DNA of 64,000 nt from Anthropogastromicrobium sp050944455 (GCA_050944455.1 JBMNRC010000011.1:1-64000), one strand, 5' to 3'. Positions 25,684 through 34,131 are shown, numbered from the stretch's first letter. The notes: generated from the letters alone by a model not told the origin. Numbers and translations are program-made.

Positions 25684-26041
25684 GTCGGCTGATCCTCCTG
25701 TCTTCTGTCTTCCTGTCTGAGAGTCTGAGAAGTTCTGTCTGTTCCGTGTTCTCCGGCATGTTTTCCGCCCCGGAGTTATCGGTTTGCCTGCAGCTTCCTT
25801 CTGTCTGCTCCGACCGTGAAAATCGCCCCGCCGCTTCCCCTGATCGGTTTGCCTGCAGCTTCCTTTTAGCCGATGCGCTGTTTTTACCTGCTTCACCATT
25901 CATCAGCGCTGTGATCTTTTTTGGTCTTTGTCCGCGGAACGGGTAAAGATCAGTAAACCTCTTTTATGCAGCGGTAAAAGCTGCGGGATCTGTGCCTGCG
26001 GAAACCGGCGCTTTCCGGATCTTCGCAGCCTCCGCTGCCGG
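25684..26041. other. 358-base gap inside the AAA/vWA operon
   Basis: The gap holds two copies of ATCGGTTTGCCTGCAGCTTCC (25778 and 25842 areas) and a partial copy of the middle gene's 3' end near 25980-26012. On the minus strand the vWA frame stays open upstream, but without a ribosome site. No terminator was seen. Confidence 0.5.
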
Positions 26042-26845
26042 TCACGCCTGCGGGGCCTGTGTCTGCGGAAACCGCGGGATATCCGCCAGCTGGGCGGCGT
26101 TTTCCAGCCTCGCGTAGGAAATCCGGCAGATGTTATGCTCTACGTCGAGAACCAGCACGGAATGGCTGCTCTCGCAGACAGCGTTTTCCGCAAAAATTTC
26201 TCCGGCCAGCGGCGTTCTGCGGCATTGCCAGCTCAGATTGTTCTCTAATAATAGAACAGTTCCGTCGTCCCCGAAAACGAACCGGAACCGGCTGTCCCCG
26301 GCGGAAAGATAAAACCCGCAGGGCCAGTCATCTTCGGAAAAGCCTTCGGCTTCCGGGATGTCAGGATCCCCGGGTTCGGTCTCCAGAAGCGTTGAGACCA
26401 GAGCCCTGGTTTCCGGCGGAAGGCCGGCTTCGCTGATCTGGTCAGCCGTGATCTCGCCTGCCAGCGAACCGCCGTCATGCGCGGTGATCAGCGTCTGCAC
26501 TTTCATTTCCGGGTCGCGGCGATTCAGAAAGTATCTTCGGGCGAGCGGGAGAGCTTCCGTCAGGAGACTGTTTTCCTCCTGTTTCAGCTGCCGCTCTTTC
26601 TCCCGGAGCGCTTCCGGGAATCTCCCTTGCGGAAGGCAGGCGCTGTAGCTGCGCCGGAGCGCGGACACTTCCTTTCGGAACAGAGAAATCCGCGCCCGGA
26701 GGGCGGCGTCAGCGCGGCCGGCGGATGATTCCGCGTCGATGGATTCCGCAGCCCGCGGGACAGGTTCCTGCCCTTCCGCCTTACGGGTTTCTGACCCGGT
26801 GGGTTTCATTTCTCCGTCCCGGTCGATTCCTGAGTTGTTTTCCAT
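26042..26845 (-). CDS. Unknown middle protein of the AAA/vWA operon
   Basis: I do not recognise this 267-residue family. Residues 1-45 are polar and low-complexity. Residues 45-110 look like a coiled coil (ARISLFRKEVSALRRSYS, REKERQLKQEENSLL). Residues 180-250 look like a compact beta domain (WPCGFYLSAGDSRFRFVFGDDGTVLLLENN, and SSHSVLVLDVEHNICRISYARL). Its ATG lies 3 bases after the ATPase stop, so the two are tightly coupled, and the vWA gene follows. An adaptor or substrate-binding role between ATPase and vWA protein is plausible but inferred from position only. It has no signal peptide or membrane helix. Confidence 0.7.
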   Translation of the reverse strand: MENNSGIDRDGEMKPTGSETRKAEGQEPVPRAAESIDAESSAGRADAALRARISLFRKEVSALRRSYSACLPQGRFPEALREKERQLKQEENSLLTEALPLARRYFLNRRDPEMKVQTLITAHDGGSLAGEITADQISEAGLPPETRALVSTLLETEPGDPDIPEAEGFSEDDWPCGFYLSAGDSRFRFVFGDDGTVLLLENNLSWQCRRTPLAGEIFAENAVCESSHSVLVLDVEHNICRISYARLENAAQLADIPRFPQTQAPQA

Positions 26846-26848
26846 GGC

Positions 26849-29032
26849 TCATTCCTCTGAAACGATCCTGCCCAGAAGATCGGCGCTCTGCTCCATCCCG
26901 CGGATGGAATCGTCCAGCGCGAGCGCCAGATCCAGGTTTTTCCCCGCGGATTCGTCGATCAGGATCTCGTCGCCGAGATCGCAGTCGATCTGCGTGCGCT
27001 TGGGCCCGTCCCCGAACAGGAGAGCGGTCACGTCTTCGGAAGACAGGGTTTTGAGCGGGAGCAGAACATGGCGGTATTCAGTAGTCCGGATGTCGTCGTA
27101 GGACAGAGGAGCGCTTCCTCTTGCCCGGGCTTCGATGTGCCATCCGTCCGATTCCTTGAAGAAACCGTAGCGGACGGCGAGCGACAGGAGCAGGTTTCGG
27201 TCGTCCGCGTTAGTGACGGACGAAAGAAATCCGTTCCAGAGAGCCATCGAGAGATCTTCCTCCTCGCCGAAATTCCAGTGGTCGAGCACGTGGATCAGGC
27301 CGCGGATGGAAAGGACGGCTTCGTTCAGGACGGGAGTGTCGTTCCCGGCGCCCGGAATATCCGACCTGCCTTCAAAGATGTCCTGGGACAGGCGCGCCAT
27401 CTGGGACAGATGCCAGAGCGCGGGAAGCGATTTTTCGGGCTGAGGAAGCCGCAGACTGCCGTCGGTGTTGCACAGATGTCCGAGAACAAGACGGAAGAGT
27501 TCGTTTTCCTGCGGGTTTTCGCACTGATCCAGATCGCCGTTTTCCGTCTGGGGGACGTAATTGTAGACAACAGTGGTAAAGCGCGACTGGAAGGCCGGGT
27601 TCAGCACGTTGGTTCCCTCGTAGGAGACGGTTCCCGTTGACAGGTTTCCGGTGCCGATCAGGCAGAAGCCGGGTTTGATGGTCAGGGAGCCGACGCCGGT
27701 GATGTAGGCGGTCTGGCCGGCGTGATGCTGCAGAATGTCGTTCAGCGCGATCAGGTTGGACATCGCGATGGTGTTGATTTCGTCGATGATGATCGGCTTG
27801 CCTTCCTTCAGCGCTTTCAGCACTTCCTTCTCGATTTTTTCCACCGTGGTGCCGTAGCCGCTGTTTTCAGCGATGTAGATGTTGGAGAAGGTTTTCCAGC
27901 CGGCCAGCATGAGCTCCAGCTGCTGGTCCTTCGTCATGTCGGCCATGATGGATTCGTTCTGTTTTACAAAATCCCAGAAACCGCTGATCAGCTGCTTGAG
28001 CTGAACTTCGTTGGATTCCTTCCCGGAAGCGTGCGACAGTTTCAGGGTTTTCTCAAAGAACATGTCCTCGGCGGTCAGGTTGTGGGACCCGGCGATGAAA
28101 TAGGGGTGCAGCTCTTCGCTGTCCGCCTGCCTGCGGATTTCAGGATACACGGAGCAGAAGCAGGCAAAGGCTTCCGGGGAATCCGGGTCCGCGGCGGGTT
28201 TTCCGCGATCCGGCCCGGGCTCCCCGGAAGCCGCGGCGGAGGCTTCGGTGCCGCTTACCGAAGCGTACCCGTTCTCGGCCATTTTCTCGGTCAGGAGTTC
28301 CTGAATCCTTCTCCCGCGCATGTAGTCTGTGGCGCACTCGATGGCCAGCTGCGTTTTCCCGGACCCCAGATGGCCGACCAGGTATACGGGGATGCCTGCC
28401 TCCAGGGAATTGGATACCTGCTTTCTGGCGCGCTGCAGATAGGGAACGCTGACCAGGCGTCCCGCGCGCTCGTCCGCCAGATCCTGTCTGAGCTCTTCTT
28501 CGTGGTAAACGGCAAAGAAATCCGGATCTTCCGCCAGAAGCCTGTCTTTCGTGCGGCGGATCTCCTGAAGCTTCAGCGCCTGTCTGCGCGTAGCGGGAGT
28601 GCTGCGCTTCTCGCCGTTGACGGACAGGGCGCAGCTTTCGTCCTGGGCCGCCCGGAGAAGCCACTTCCGGTAGGCTTCCTCAAGGTTCAGCCGCCGCAGA
28701 GTTTCCGCGGCCTGTTTCCTTTTATCGGCGATGTAGGAGCAGTAGGAGAGAAATACCTGATCCTCCGTGTCAGCGCCGTCCGCGGGACTTTCGGGTTTCG
28801 TGTCGGCCGGATGCGCGCCGGAGAGCCGCGTGTCAGCACCGTCAGTACGGACTTCTGGCTTCGTGTCAGCCGCGGCTGCGGCTGTGCCCGCGGGCTTCCT
28901 TCCGGCGCGGCCAGCGCCTGAAAACCCTGTGTCAATGGTACTGGAGCTCCCGGCCGCGGCGCCGTCCGCGGCTTCCGCGGCGCGGCGCAGGCTTTCCCGG
29001 CGGAGCTTTTCGAGTTCAGAGAGTTTTCGCAT
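26849..29032 (-). CDS. MoxR-type AAA+ ATPase
   Basis: The 727-residue protein has an N-terminal low-complexity region (residues 20-95, with repeated ADTKPE and GADT motifs), a helical segment, then the AAA+ core. The Walker A motif is GHLGSGKT (Lys226) and the Walker B motif IIIDEI (Asp417, Glu418); about 190 residues separate them, far more than usual, because of an insert with a Gly/Ala/Pro-rich part and a long helical region. Sensor 1 is in LIGTGN. The C-terminal 200 residues are helical. The ATG at 29032 has AAAGGAT upstream. It leads the operon with the unknown protein and the vWA protein, which suggests a MoxR/vWA chaperone. A terminator sits just before the gene. Confidence 0.85.
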   Translation of the reverse strand: MRKLSELEKLRRESLRRAAEAADGAAAGSSSTIDTGFSGAGRAGRKPAGTAAAAADTKPEVRTDGADTRLSGAHPADTKPESPADGADTEDQVFLSYCSYIADKRKQAAETLRRLNLEEAYRKWLLRAAQDESCALSVNGEKRSTPATRRQALKLQEIRRTKDRLLAEDPDFFAVYHEEELRQDLADERAGRLVSVPYLQRARKQVSNSLEAGIPVYLVGHLGSGKTQLAIECATDYMRGRRIQELLTEKMAENGYASVSGTEASAAASGEPGPDRGKPAADPDSPEAFACFCSVYPEIRRQADSEELHPYFIAGSHNLTAEDMFFEKTLKLSHASGKESNEVQLKQLISGFWDFVKQNESIMADMTKDQQLELMLAGWKTFSNIYIAENSGYGTTVEKIEKEVLKALKEGKPIIIDEINTIAMSNLIALNDILQHHAGQTAYITGVGSLTIKPGFCLIGTGNLSTGTVSYEGTNVLNPAFQSRFTTVVYNYVPQTENGDLDQCENPQENELFRLVLGHLCNTDGSLRLPQPEKSLPALWHLSQMARLSQDIFEGRSDIPGAGNDTPVLNEAVLSIRGLIHVLDHWNFGEEEDLSMALWNGFLSSVTNADDRNLLLSLAVRYGFFKESDGWHIEARARGSAPLSYDDIRTTEYRHVLLPLKTLSSEDVTALLFGDGPKRTQIDCDLGDEILIDESAGKNLDLALALDDSIRGMEQSADLLGRIVSEE

Positions 29033-29066
29033 GATCGGATAAATCCTTTCGTGTCAGAGAGAAAAA

Positions 29067-29099
29067 GAATCCCCGGCATCCGCAATGCCGGGGATTCTG
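29067..29099 (-). terminator. Terminator between oleate hydratase and AAA+ genes
   Basis: A perfect 14-bp stem (29067-29080 with 29086-29099) is followed on the minus strand by TTTTTCTCTC. It ends the oleate hydratase transcript and lies only 34 bases before the AAA+ start codon. Confidence 0.85.
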
Positions 29100-29104
29100 C
29101 AAAG

Positions 29105-30904
29105 TCAGATGATGTTGTATTCCTTTAGAAGTTTCTCGATATCGGTTCCCTGGATCTTCTTTTCGATCTGGTGCCTTACCAGCATAGGAAGCTTGATCTC
29201 GGGCTTTTGTCCGTCAAGAAGAGTGGTGGCGCCGTTCAGCAGGTAGCGGATATCGTAGCGGCTGCCGAACACCTCAGGCACCGCGCGCTCTACGCCGGCC
29301 AGGATGTAGACGGCTTCCATCGCTGTCCGCCCGGAGTACTCGATGGTGAATACGGTGTCGCGGCCCGGCTCATCCAGCGTCTCGGCAAACTGTCCGAGGA
29401 ACGCGAAGTTGACGCCGTCTTTCGGGACGACGTACGGGCGGTCGCCGAACTCTCTCGGCATGAACATGGAGGTGATGAACGGCATCATTACCGGCACGGA
29501 GTGGGTGGTGTCCGCCAGCTCTTTGATCTGGTCCACCGGAGCGCCGATGTGGTACAGCCATTCCTCGGTGATTTCACGGCCCGTGCATTCGCGCATCGGC
29601 TTTTTGACGTAGTTGCCGGGGACGTCCGGGAACAGGCCGTAAACCCATACCTCAACGTCGTCCTTGGGCTGGCCGTAATACTGCTCCTGGCGGTTGATGG
29701 TCCAGCTCATCAGCCATCCGCTGTCCTTGGCGGTGACGATTCCGCCGGTGACGATGCGGCCGCCGTACGGGGTGCGCTTGGTGATGTTGGTGATGAGTTT
29801 CACGATTCTCGGATCGGAGACCGTGATCGTGCAGGATTCCCACTTGGACTTTTCGGGCTGGCTGCAGAACTTGTCAGGATGCCCGAATTCCGGGGACTGC
29901 GCCGCGATGTTCTTCCACATCTCCCAGCAGCCGCCCAGCTTCGGATCCCAGGCCGGGGCCTTGTCCGTGCTGCCGTAGGTGGAGCTTTCGGTCATGGAAC
30001 CGTTGGTGATGAAGCAGAGGTCGTTGTCGGTCAGCGGGATGGAAACGTCATTGCCGTCCTGGTCATGCGCGACGATCTTTCTGGCCGCTTTCTTGTGGTC
30101 GGTGATCTCGAACTCGACGTTGGTGACAGTGACGCCGTAGCGGAACTGCGCGCCGTGAGCCTTCAGGTAGTTGATCATCGGGGTGACGAAATCGGTGAAC
30201 TGGTCTCTGCGGCAGAACTGGAGGGCAGAGAGATCGGCAAGCCCGCCGACGTGATGGATGAAACGGTTCATGTACAGTTTCATCTCGAGGGCGGAATGCC
30301 AGTTCTCAAACGCGAACATGGTGCGCCAGAAGCACCAGAAATCGGAGTTCAGGACGTCGTCGGAGAGAACATCCTCGATGGATTTGTTCTGGAGGGATTC
30401 GTCCGACATCATCAGAAAGTTCGCCAGCTCCATGGCGCCCTTCTGGCCGAGATTGAACTTGCCGGTGTCATAGCGCCTGCCCTGGTTGACGGTAATGCGG
30501 CACTTGGAGTAGTTGGGGTCGTCCTTGTTTACATAGTAGAGGTGATCGAGAACGGATACGTTCGGGTCCTCAACCGACGGCAGAGAGTGGAACAGATCCC
30601 ACAGGACCTCGAAGTGATGGCCCATCTCACGGCCGCCTCTCGCGACGTAGCCGATGTTCTCGATGACTTTGCCGTCCAGGCAGCCGCCCGGGATGTTCAG
30701 CTGTTCCAGATAGGTGATTTTTGAGCCGTCCATGTGGGCGTCGCGGATCAGAAAGCAGCCGGCCGCGAGCGCGCCGATGCCGGTGCCGATCATGTAAGCC
30801 CGCTTGTCGTCAATACCCTTTGGTTTTCTGGTGTGAACCAGAGCGTCGCAGTCGCCAGCGTAGAATGTGAGTCTTGGATCTTTGGATTTAATGTGGTAAT
30901 CCAT
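29105..30904 (-). CDS. ohyA: Oleate hydratase (MCRA family)
   Basis: The 599-residue FAD-dependent enzyme adds water to the cis-9 double bond of oleic or linoleic acid, giving 10-hydroxy fatty acids; in gut bacteria this detoxifies free fatty acids. The dinucleotide-binding motif is GTGIGALAAG (residues 40-49). LEQLNIPGGCLDG, ARGGREMGHHFE and the C-terminal GQFAETLDEPGRDTVFTIEYS are family signatures. Length matches the roughly 590-residue MCRA proteins. The ATG at 30904 follows AGGAGG on the minus strand. A TetR-type palindrome overlaps its candidate promoter, and a terminator closes the gene, so it is a single regulated unit. Confidence 0.95.
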   Translation of the reverse strand: MDYHIKSKDPRLTFYAGDCDALVHTRKPKGIDDKRAYMIGTGIGALAAGCFLIRDAHMDGSKITYLEQLNIPGGCLDGKVIENIGYVARGGREMGHHFEVLWDLFHSLPSVEDPNVSVLDHLYYVNKDDPNYSKCRITVNQGRRYDTGKFNLGQKGAMELANFLMMSDESLQNKSIEDVLSDDVLNSDFWCFWRTMFAFENWHSALEMKLYMNRFIHHVGGLADLSALQFCRRDQFTDFVTPMINYLKAHGAQFRYGVTVTNVEFEITDHKKAARKIVAHDQDGNDVSIPLTDNDLCFITNGSMTESSTYGSTDKAPAWDPKLGGCWEMWKNIAAQSPEFGHPDKFCSQPEKSKWESCTITVSDPRIVKLITNITKRTPYGGRIVTGGIVTAKDSGWLMSWTINRQEQYYGQPKDDVEVWVYGLFPDVPGNYVKKPMRECTGREITEEWLYHIGAPVDQIKELADTTHSVPVMMPFITSMFMPREFGDRPYVVPKDGVNFAFLGQFAETLDEPGRDTVFTIEYSGRTAMEAVYILAGVERAVPEVFGSRYDIRYLLNGATTLLDGQKPEIKLPMLVRHQIEKKIQGTDIEKLLKEYNII

Positions 30905-31031
30905 GTTAACCTCCTCCTACAATAAAGTCAGGATACAGATAACCTAACAGCCGGTTGGGATCTGCATCCTTCATTGCGAAAGCTTTCCGGATAACTGCTT
31001 CCGGCAGGATTATCTTCCGGTCAATGATAAA

Positions 31032-31054
31032 GTAAATGACCGTCGGTCATTTAC
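31032..31054. promoter_or_regulatory. TetR-type operator palindrome
   Basis: GTAAATGACC and GGTCATTTAC form perfect 10-base arms around GTC. The TGACCGnCGGTCA core is typical of TetR-family operators. The site overlaps the candidate -10 of the oleate hydratase promoter, so binding should block transcription. The regulator gene is not in the window. Confidence 0.75.
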
Positions 31055-31079
31055 AGAGCTGAGTATAACCCGCTGTCAA
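31050..31079 (-). promoter_or_regulatory. Candidate oleate hydratase promoter
   Basis: On the minus strand, a perfect -35 TTGACA (31079-31074) is followed after 18 bases by TGTAAA (31055-31050), a 4/6 match to the -10. The -10 overlaps the palindrome at 31032-31054. Confidence 0.55.
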
Positions 31080-31160
31080 AGGAATTTCAACACTGAAACG
31101 GGCCGCGGAAAGACAATTAACAAAAAATTTAGAATTTGAATGGTACGGAAGAAAAGAAAA

Positions 31161-31191
31161 CCCGGTCCCGCCAGAATACGGCAGGACCGGG
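31161..31191 (-). terminator. Terminator of purF
   Basis: CCCGGTCC with GCC pairs with GGC and GGACCGGG across a short loop, one mismatch in the stem. On the minus strand it is followed by TTTTCTTTTCTT. It lies about 220 bases after the purF stop, with the repeat array between. Confidence 0.8.
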
Positions 31192-31302
31192 CTGAAACCG
31201 GATGTTCTGACACCGGAATACAGCGAAGAATGCTGCGGATGTACGGCCGGAATACCGCCGGATCTCCAGCCGCGGGCTGACATTTCAGCACGGCGGGCTT
31301 TC

Positions 31303-31430
31303 GGCAGTTCAGGATTCCAGCACCCGCTGATTTTTGGCAGTTCAGGATTCCAGCGCTCCGCTGGTTCTTGTCAGTTCAGGATTCCAGCGCCCCGCTGCTT
31401 TTCGGCAGTTCAGGATTCCAGCGCTCCGCT
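31303..31430. repeat. 33/34-bp tandem repeat of the purF 3' end
   Basis: The string CAGTTCAGGATTCCAGC occurs at 31305, 31338, 31372 and 31406. The last copy includes the stop codon and final codons of purF (minus strand, Gly-Ala-Leu-Glu-Ser-stop). Each further copy repeats the stop codon. Confidence 0.9.
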
Positions 31431-32834
31431 GATGTCGTGGCCGGGAACCTCCATCGGGTAATCCCCGGAAAAGCATGCCGTGCAGATGGGAAGCCCGTCC
31501 GCAATCTCGGAAAGACCTTCGATTGACATATAGCCCAGGCTGTCCGCGCCGATGGATTGACGGATTTCTTCCACTGAATGAGAGTGGGCGATCAGGGAAT
31601 TCGACGCCGGCACGTCCGTGCCGAAATAGCAGGGATAGAGGAAAGGCGGCGAGGAAATCCTCACGTGAACCTCCAGGGCGCCGGCGCTCTTCAGGTCGTG
31701 GATCAGGTTCTTTATGGTCGTACCCCGCACGATGGAGTCGTCGACCAGGACAATCCGCTTTCCGGCGACGGCAGAGGTGATGACATTCAGTTTCATCTTG
31801 ACGCCGCTTTCGCGTTCCTTCTGGGTGGGCTTGATAAAGGTTCTGCCGACATAGCTGTTTTTATGGAAGGCGAAGCCAAACGGGATCCCGGATTCCAGCG
31901 CGTAGCCGTAAGCCGCCGCAAGACCGGAATCGGGAACGCCGGCGACGAGGTCGGCCTTCACCGGGTAGGTGCGGGCGAGATAGCGGCCGCCTCTCACGCG
32001 GGCGTCGTAAACGCTCACGGAATCGATGGTGGAATCCAGACGGGCAAAGTAGATATATTCAAATACGCAGTGAGCCCGCTTCGCGCCTGACGCGAAATGG
32101 GTGCTCTTGAGTGTCCCATCCTTCATGACGGACACGATTTCGCCAGGTTCCACGTCGCGCACGAAGGTTCCGCCGACGGAGGAGATGGCGCAGCTTTCCG
32201 AAGCGAAAATCCAGGTATTGTCTTTTCTGCCGATGCAGAGGGGACGAAGGCCCAGGGGATCCCTGACGCCGATCAGCTTGCGGGGACTGGCCACCACGAG
32301 GGCGTAGGCTCCGCGGATTTTTCGGCAGGCTTTTGCAACGGCATCCTCGGCTGTCGGGCTGGTGATGCGCTCGCGGGCGATCAGGTAGGCGATGACTTCG
32401 GAATCGATTGTGGTGAGGAAAAGCGCGCCGTTCTCTTCCAGGGACTGGCGGAGTTCGGCGGCGTTGACCAGGTTGCCGTTGTGGGCGAGGCAGAGCGATC
32501 CTTTGTAATATTTGAGTACCAGAGGCTGTGTGTTTTCGCGGACAGTAGCGCCGGTGGTGGAGTATCTGACATGCCCGACGCCCAGGTTTCCCTTCAGGCT
32601 CTTGAGAGTATCTTTTTTCTGGAAGACTTCCTGCACAAGTCCAAGGTCTTTGACGCAGCTCACTTTCCCGCGTGGACCGAAGGTGTCTGTCACCGCGATT
32701 CCGCAGGATTCCTGACCGCGGTGCTGGAGAGCGCTGATCCCATAGTAGATATCCGTGACGACGTCCTCACCGGCGGTATTGTATATGCCGAAAACGCCGC
32801 ATTCCTCATGAACACCAGTTTCAGATGGATTCAT
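31410..32834 (-). CDS. purF: Amidophosphoribosyltransferase
   Basis: The 474-residue enzyme makes phosphoribosylamine from PRPP and glutamine, the first step of purine synthesis. Cys12 in EECGVFG is the N-terminal nucleophile once the short propeptide is removed. HNGNLVN and TIDSEV belong to the glutaminase domain; the PRPP loop is IVLVDDSIVRGTT. The C-terminal cysteines (CTACFSGDYP and upstream) are consistent with the Fe-S cluster form known from Bacillus. The ATG at 32834 has AAGGAGGAAGG upstream on the minus strand. It stands alone rather than in a pur operon, with its own promoter. Confidence 0.96.
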   Translation of the reverse strand: MNPSETGVHEECGVFGIYNTAGEDVVTDIYYGISALQHRGQESCGIAVTDTFGPRGKVSCVKDLGLVQEVFQKKDTLKSLKGNLGVGHVRYSTTGATVRENTQPLVLKYYKGSLCLAHNGNLVNAAELRQSLEENGALFLTTIDSEVIAYLIARERITSPTAEDAVAKACRKIRGAYALVVASPRKLIGVRDPLGLRPLCIGRKDNTWIFASESCAISSVGGTFVRDVEPGEIVSVMKDGTLKSTHFASGAKRAHCVFEYIYFARLDSTIDSVSVYDARVRGGRYLARTYPVKADLVAGVPDSGLAAAYGYALESGIPFGFAFHKNSYVGRTFIKPTQKERESGVKMKLNVITSAVAGKRIVLVDDSIVRGTTIKNLIHDLKSAGALEVHVRISSPPFLYPCYFGTDVPASNSLIAHSHSVEEIRQSIGADSLGYMSIEGLSEIADGLPICTACFSGDYPMEVPGHDISGALES

Positions 32835-32868
32835 TCCTTCCTCCTTGGGTTTGCCAGACGACGGATTC

Positions 32869-32897
32869 AGTATATCTGCGATGAAAGAGACGGTCAA
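32869..32897 (-). promoter_or_regulatory. purF promoter
   Basis: Minus strand: -35 TTGACC (32897-32892), 17-base spacer, -10 TATACT (32874-32869), 35 bases before the start codon. I found no PurR box or purine riboswitch. Confidence 0.8.
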
Positions 32898-32919
32898 GCG
32901 TATTCTGTTTTTCAGCGGC

Positions 32920-32948
32920 TTGACGGAGAACAGACCCCATGTTATCCT
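32920..32948 (+). promoter_or_regulatory. Promoter of the duplicated-domain lipoprotein gene
   Basis: -35 TTGACG (32920-32925), 17-base spacer, -10 TATCCT (32943-32948). It diverges from the purF promoter and lies 150 bases before the lipoprotein start. Confidence 0.65.
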
Positions 32949-33099
32949 GAATCTGGCCGATGGGCCGGGCAAATCGGGGGAAACAGGTCATATCAGCATG
33001 CATGTAAACCCATCGCAGGCGTATCAGCCGCTGAGATATCCATTGGGATGGGATTCTGCCGGAGACTCCCGGCAATCCGACAGTCAGGGGAGGAGAAAG

Positions 33100-34020
33100 A
33101 TGAGAAAACTGAGAAAGCTGCTGTCAATTGCAGCGATCTGCGCGTTCGTTCTTCCACTGGCGGCATGCGGCGCGGCGCTGCCCGCGGAGACAGATACTGA
33201 GGATGAGACGGCGTCCGCTGAGGAGATGGAGACGGACGGGATGGAATCCGAATCTTCGGAGGATTCTCTGTTTGAGCCGTTCACCGCGATTGACAGCGAC
33301 GATTGTGAAGTAGTGATCGAGGGAATCAATCCGGACGGCGTTGGGGGATATCTGGTGGAAGCCCGGCTGCTGAATAATACAAAACACAAGAACTTAACGT
33401 TTTTCATCTCCTGTGCAGCGGTCAACGGTGTTGAGATCGATCCCCAGTGGGAATCGACGGTGATCGCCGGATATACGTCGGACGAGGAAATCTGGTTCGA
33501 TTCGGAAGATCTCGATGAGGCAGGCATCGTGGAAGTCACGGATATCCAGCTCTTTTTCAGGGTTTACGATCCCGACGACCCGGATGCGGACTATATTGCG
33601 GATGAGGATTTCCATATCTATCCTCTGGGAGAGGAAGCGGTTGAAGAATACGTCCGTGAGCCGCGGAAGACGGACACCGTTCTGCTCGACAATGACGACA
33701 TTGCTGTGATTGCGCTGGATTGCTATGAGAATGAGTTGGATGGATATTCGGTTGACCTGTACATTGAGAACAGGTCTGAGCGGGACCTGATGGTGTCGGC
33801 CGACAATGTTTTCGTCAATTCTTCTATGATCGATCCCTGGTGGAGCGTCATCGTACACGCCGGGAATTCAGAGTACAGCCGCATATCCTGGTCGGATGCC
33901 GAGCTTGAGGATAACGACGTCACGGAAGTAGAGGAAATCGGATTCGATCTGGACGTCATCGATCTGGACGACGAGTCTGAGGACAGCCTGTACAATGAGA
34001 AAGTGACGCTGAATCCCTGA
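33100..34020 (+). CDS. Lipoprotein with two tandem copies of an unknown domain
   Basis: The 306-residue protein has a lipoprotein signal with lipobox LAAC (Cys23), then an acidic Glu/Thr/Ser linker (residues 27-62). Two similar domains follow, about residues 66-185 and 190-300. Matching elements are EVVIEGINPDGVGGYLVEARLLNN against AVIALDCYENELDGYSVDLYIEN, and EIDPQWESTVIAGYTSDEEIWF against MIDPWWSVIVHAGNSEYSRISW. I do not recognise the domain by name; it looks like an all-beta fold. It is very acidic. The ATG at 33100 has GGGGAGGAG upstream. It is probably anchored to the outer face of the membrane. Confidence 0.8.
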   Translation: MRKLRKLLSIAAICAFVLPLAACGAALPAETDTEDETASAEEMETDGMESESSEDSLFEPFTAIDSDDCEVVIEGINPDGVGGYLVEARLLNNTKHKNLTFFISCAAVNGVEIDPQWESTVIAGYTSDEEIWFDSEDLDEAGIVEVTDIQLFFRVYDPDDPDADYIADEDFHIYPLGEEAVEEYVREPRKTDTVLLDNDDIAVIALDCYENELDGYSVDLYIENRSERDLMVSADNVFVNSSMIDPWWSVIVHAGNSEYSRISWSDAELEDNDVTEVEEIGFDLDVIDLDDESEDSLYNEKVTLNP

Positions 34021-34093
34021 AGTTTCCGGCAGTTTCAGGATCGCTCTGGTCAGTGAATCCGATAATGATTTTCCTGACAGAACAGCCATACAG

Positions 34094-34131
34094 AAGTCCC
34101 TCCCGGCGATTGCCGGGAGGGACTTTCTGTT
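34094..34131 (+). terminator. Terminator of the lipoprotein gene
   Basis: A 14-bp perfect stem (34094-34107 with 34112-34125) with loop GATT, followed by TTCTGTTAT. Confidence 0.85.

Larger units (their letters stand above)
30905..31160. other. Leader and control region of the oleate hydratase gene
   Basis: This gap holds a 130-base leader, the operator palindrome and the promoter, then AT-rich DNA (31090-31160) up to the purF terminator. No gene is seen. Confidence 0.55.

Noticed and set aside
24151..25692. 513-codon plus-strand frame over the vWA gene
   Set aside because: Antisense shadow with no motif; the minus strand has a vWA metal site and an AGGAGG start.
32835..33099. Purine riboswitch or PurR box before purF
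   Set aside because: The leader is only about 30 bases and shows neither the riboswitch core nor PurR-type repeats.
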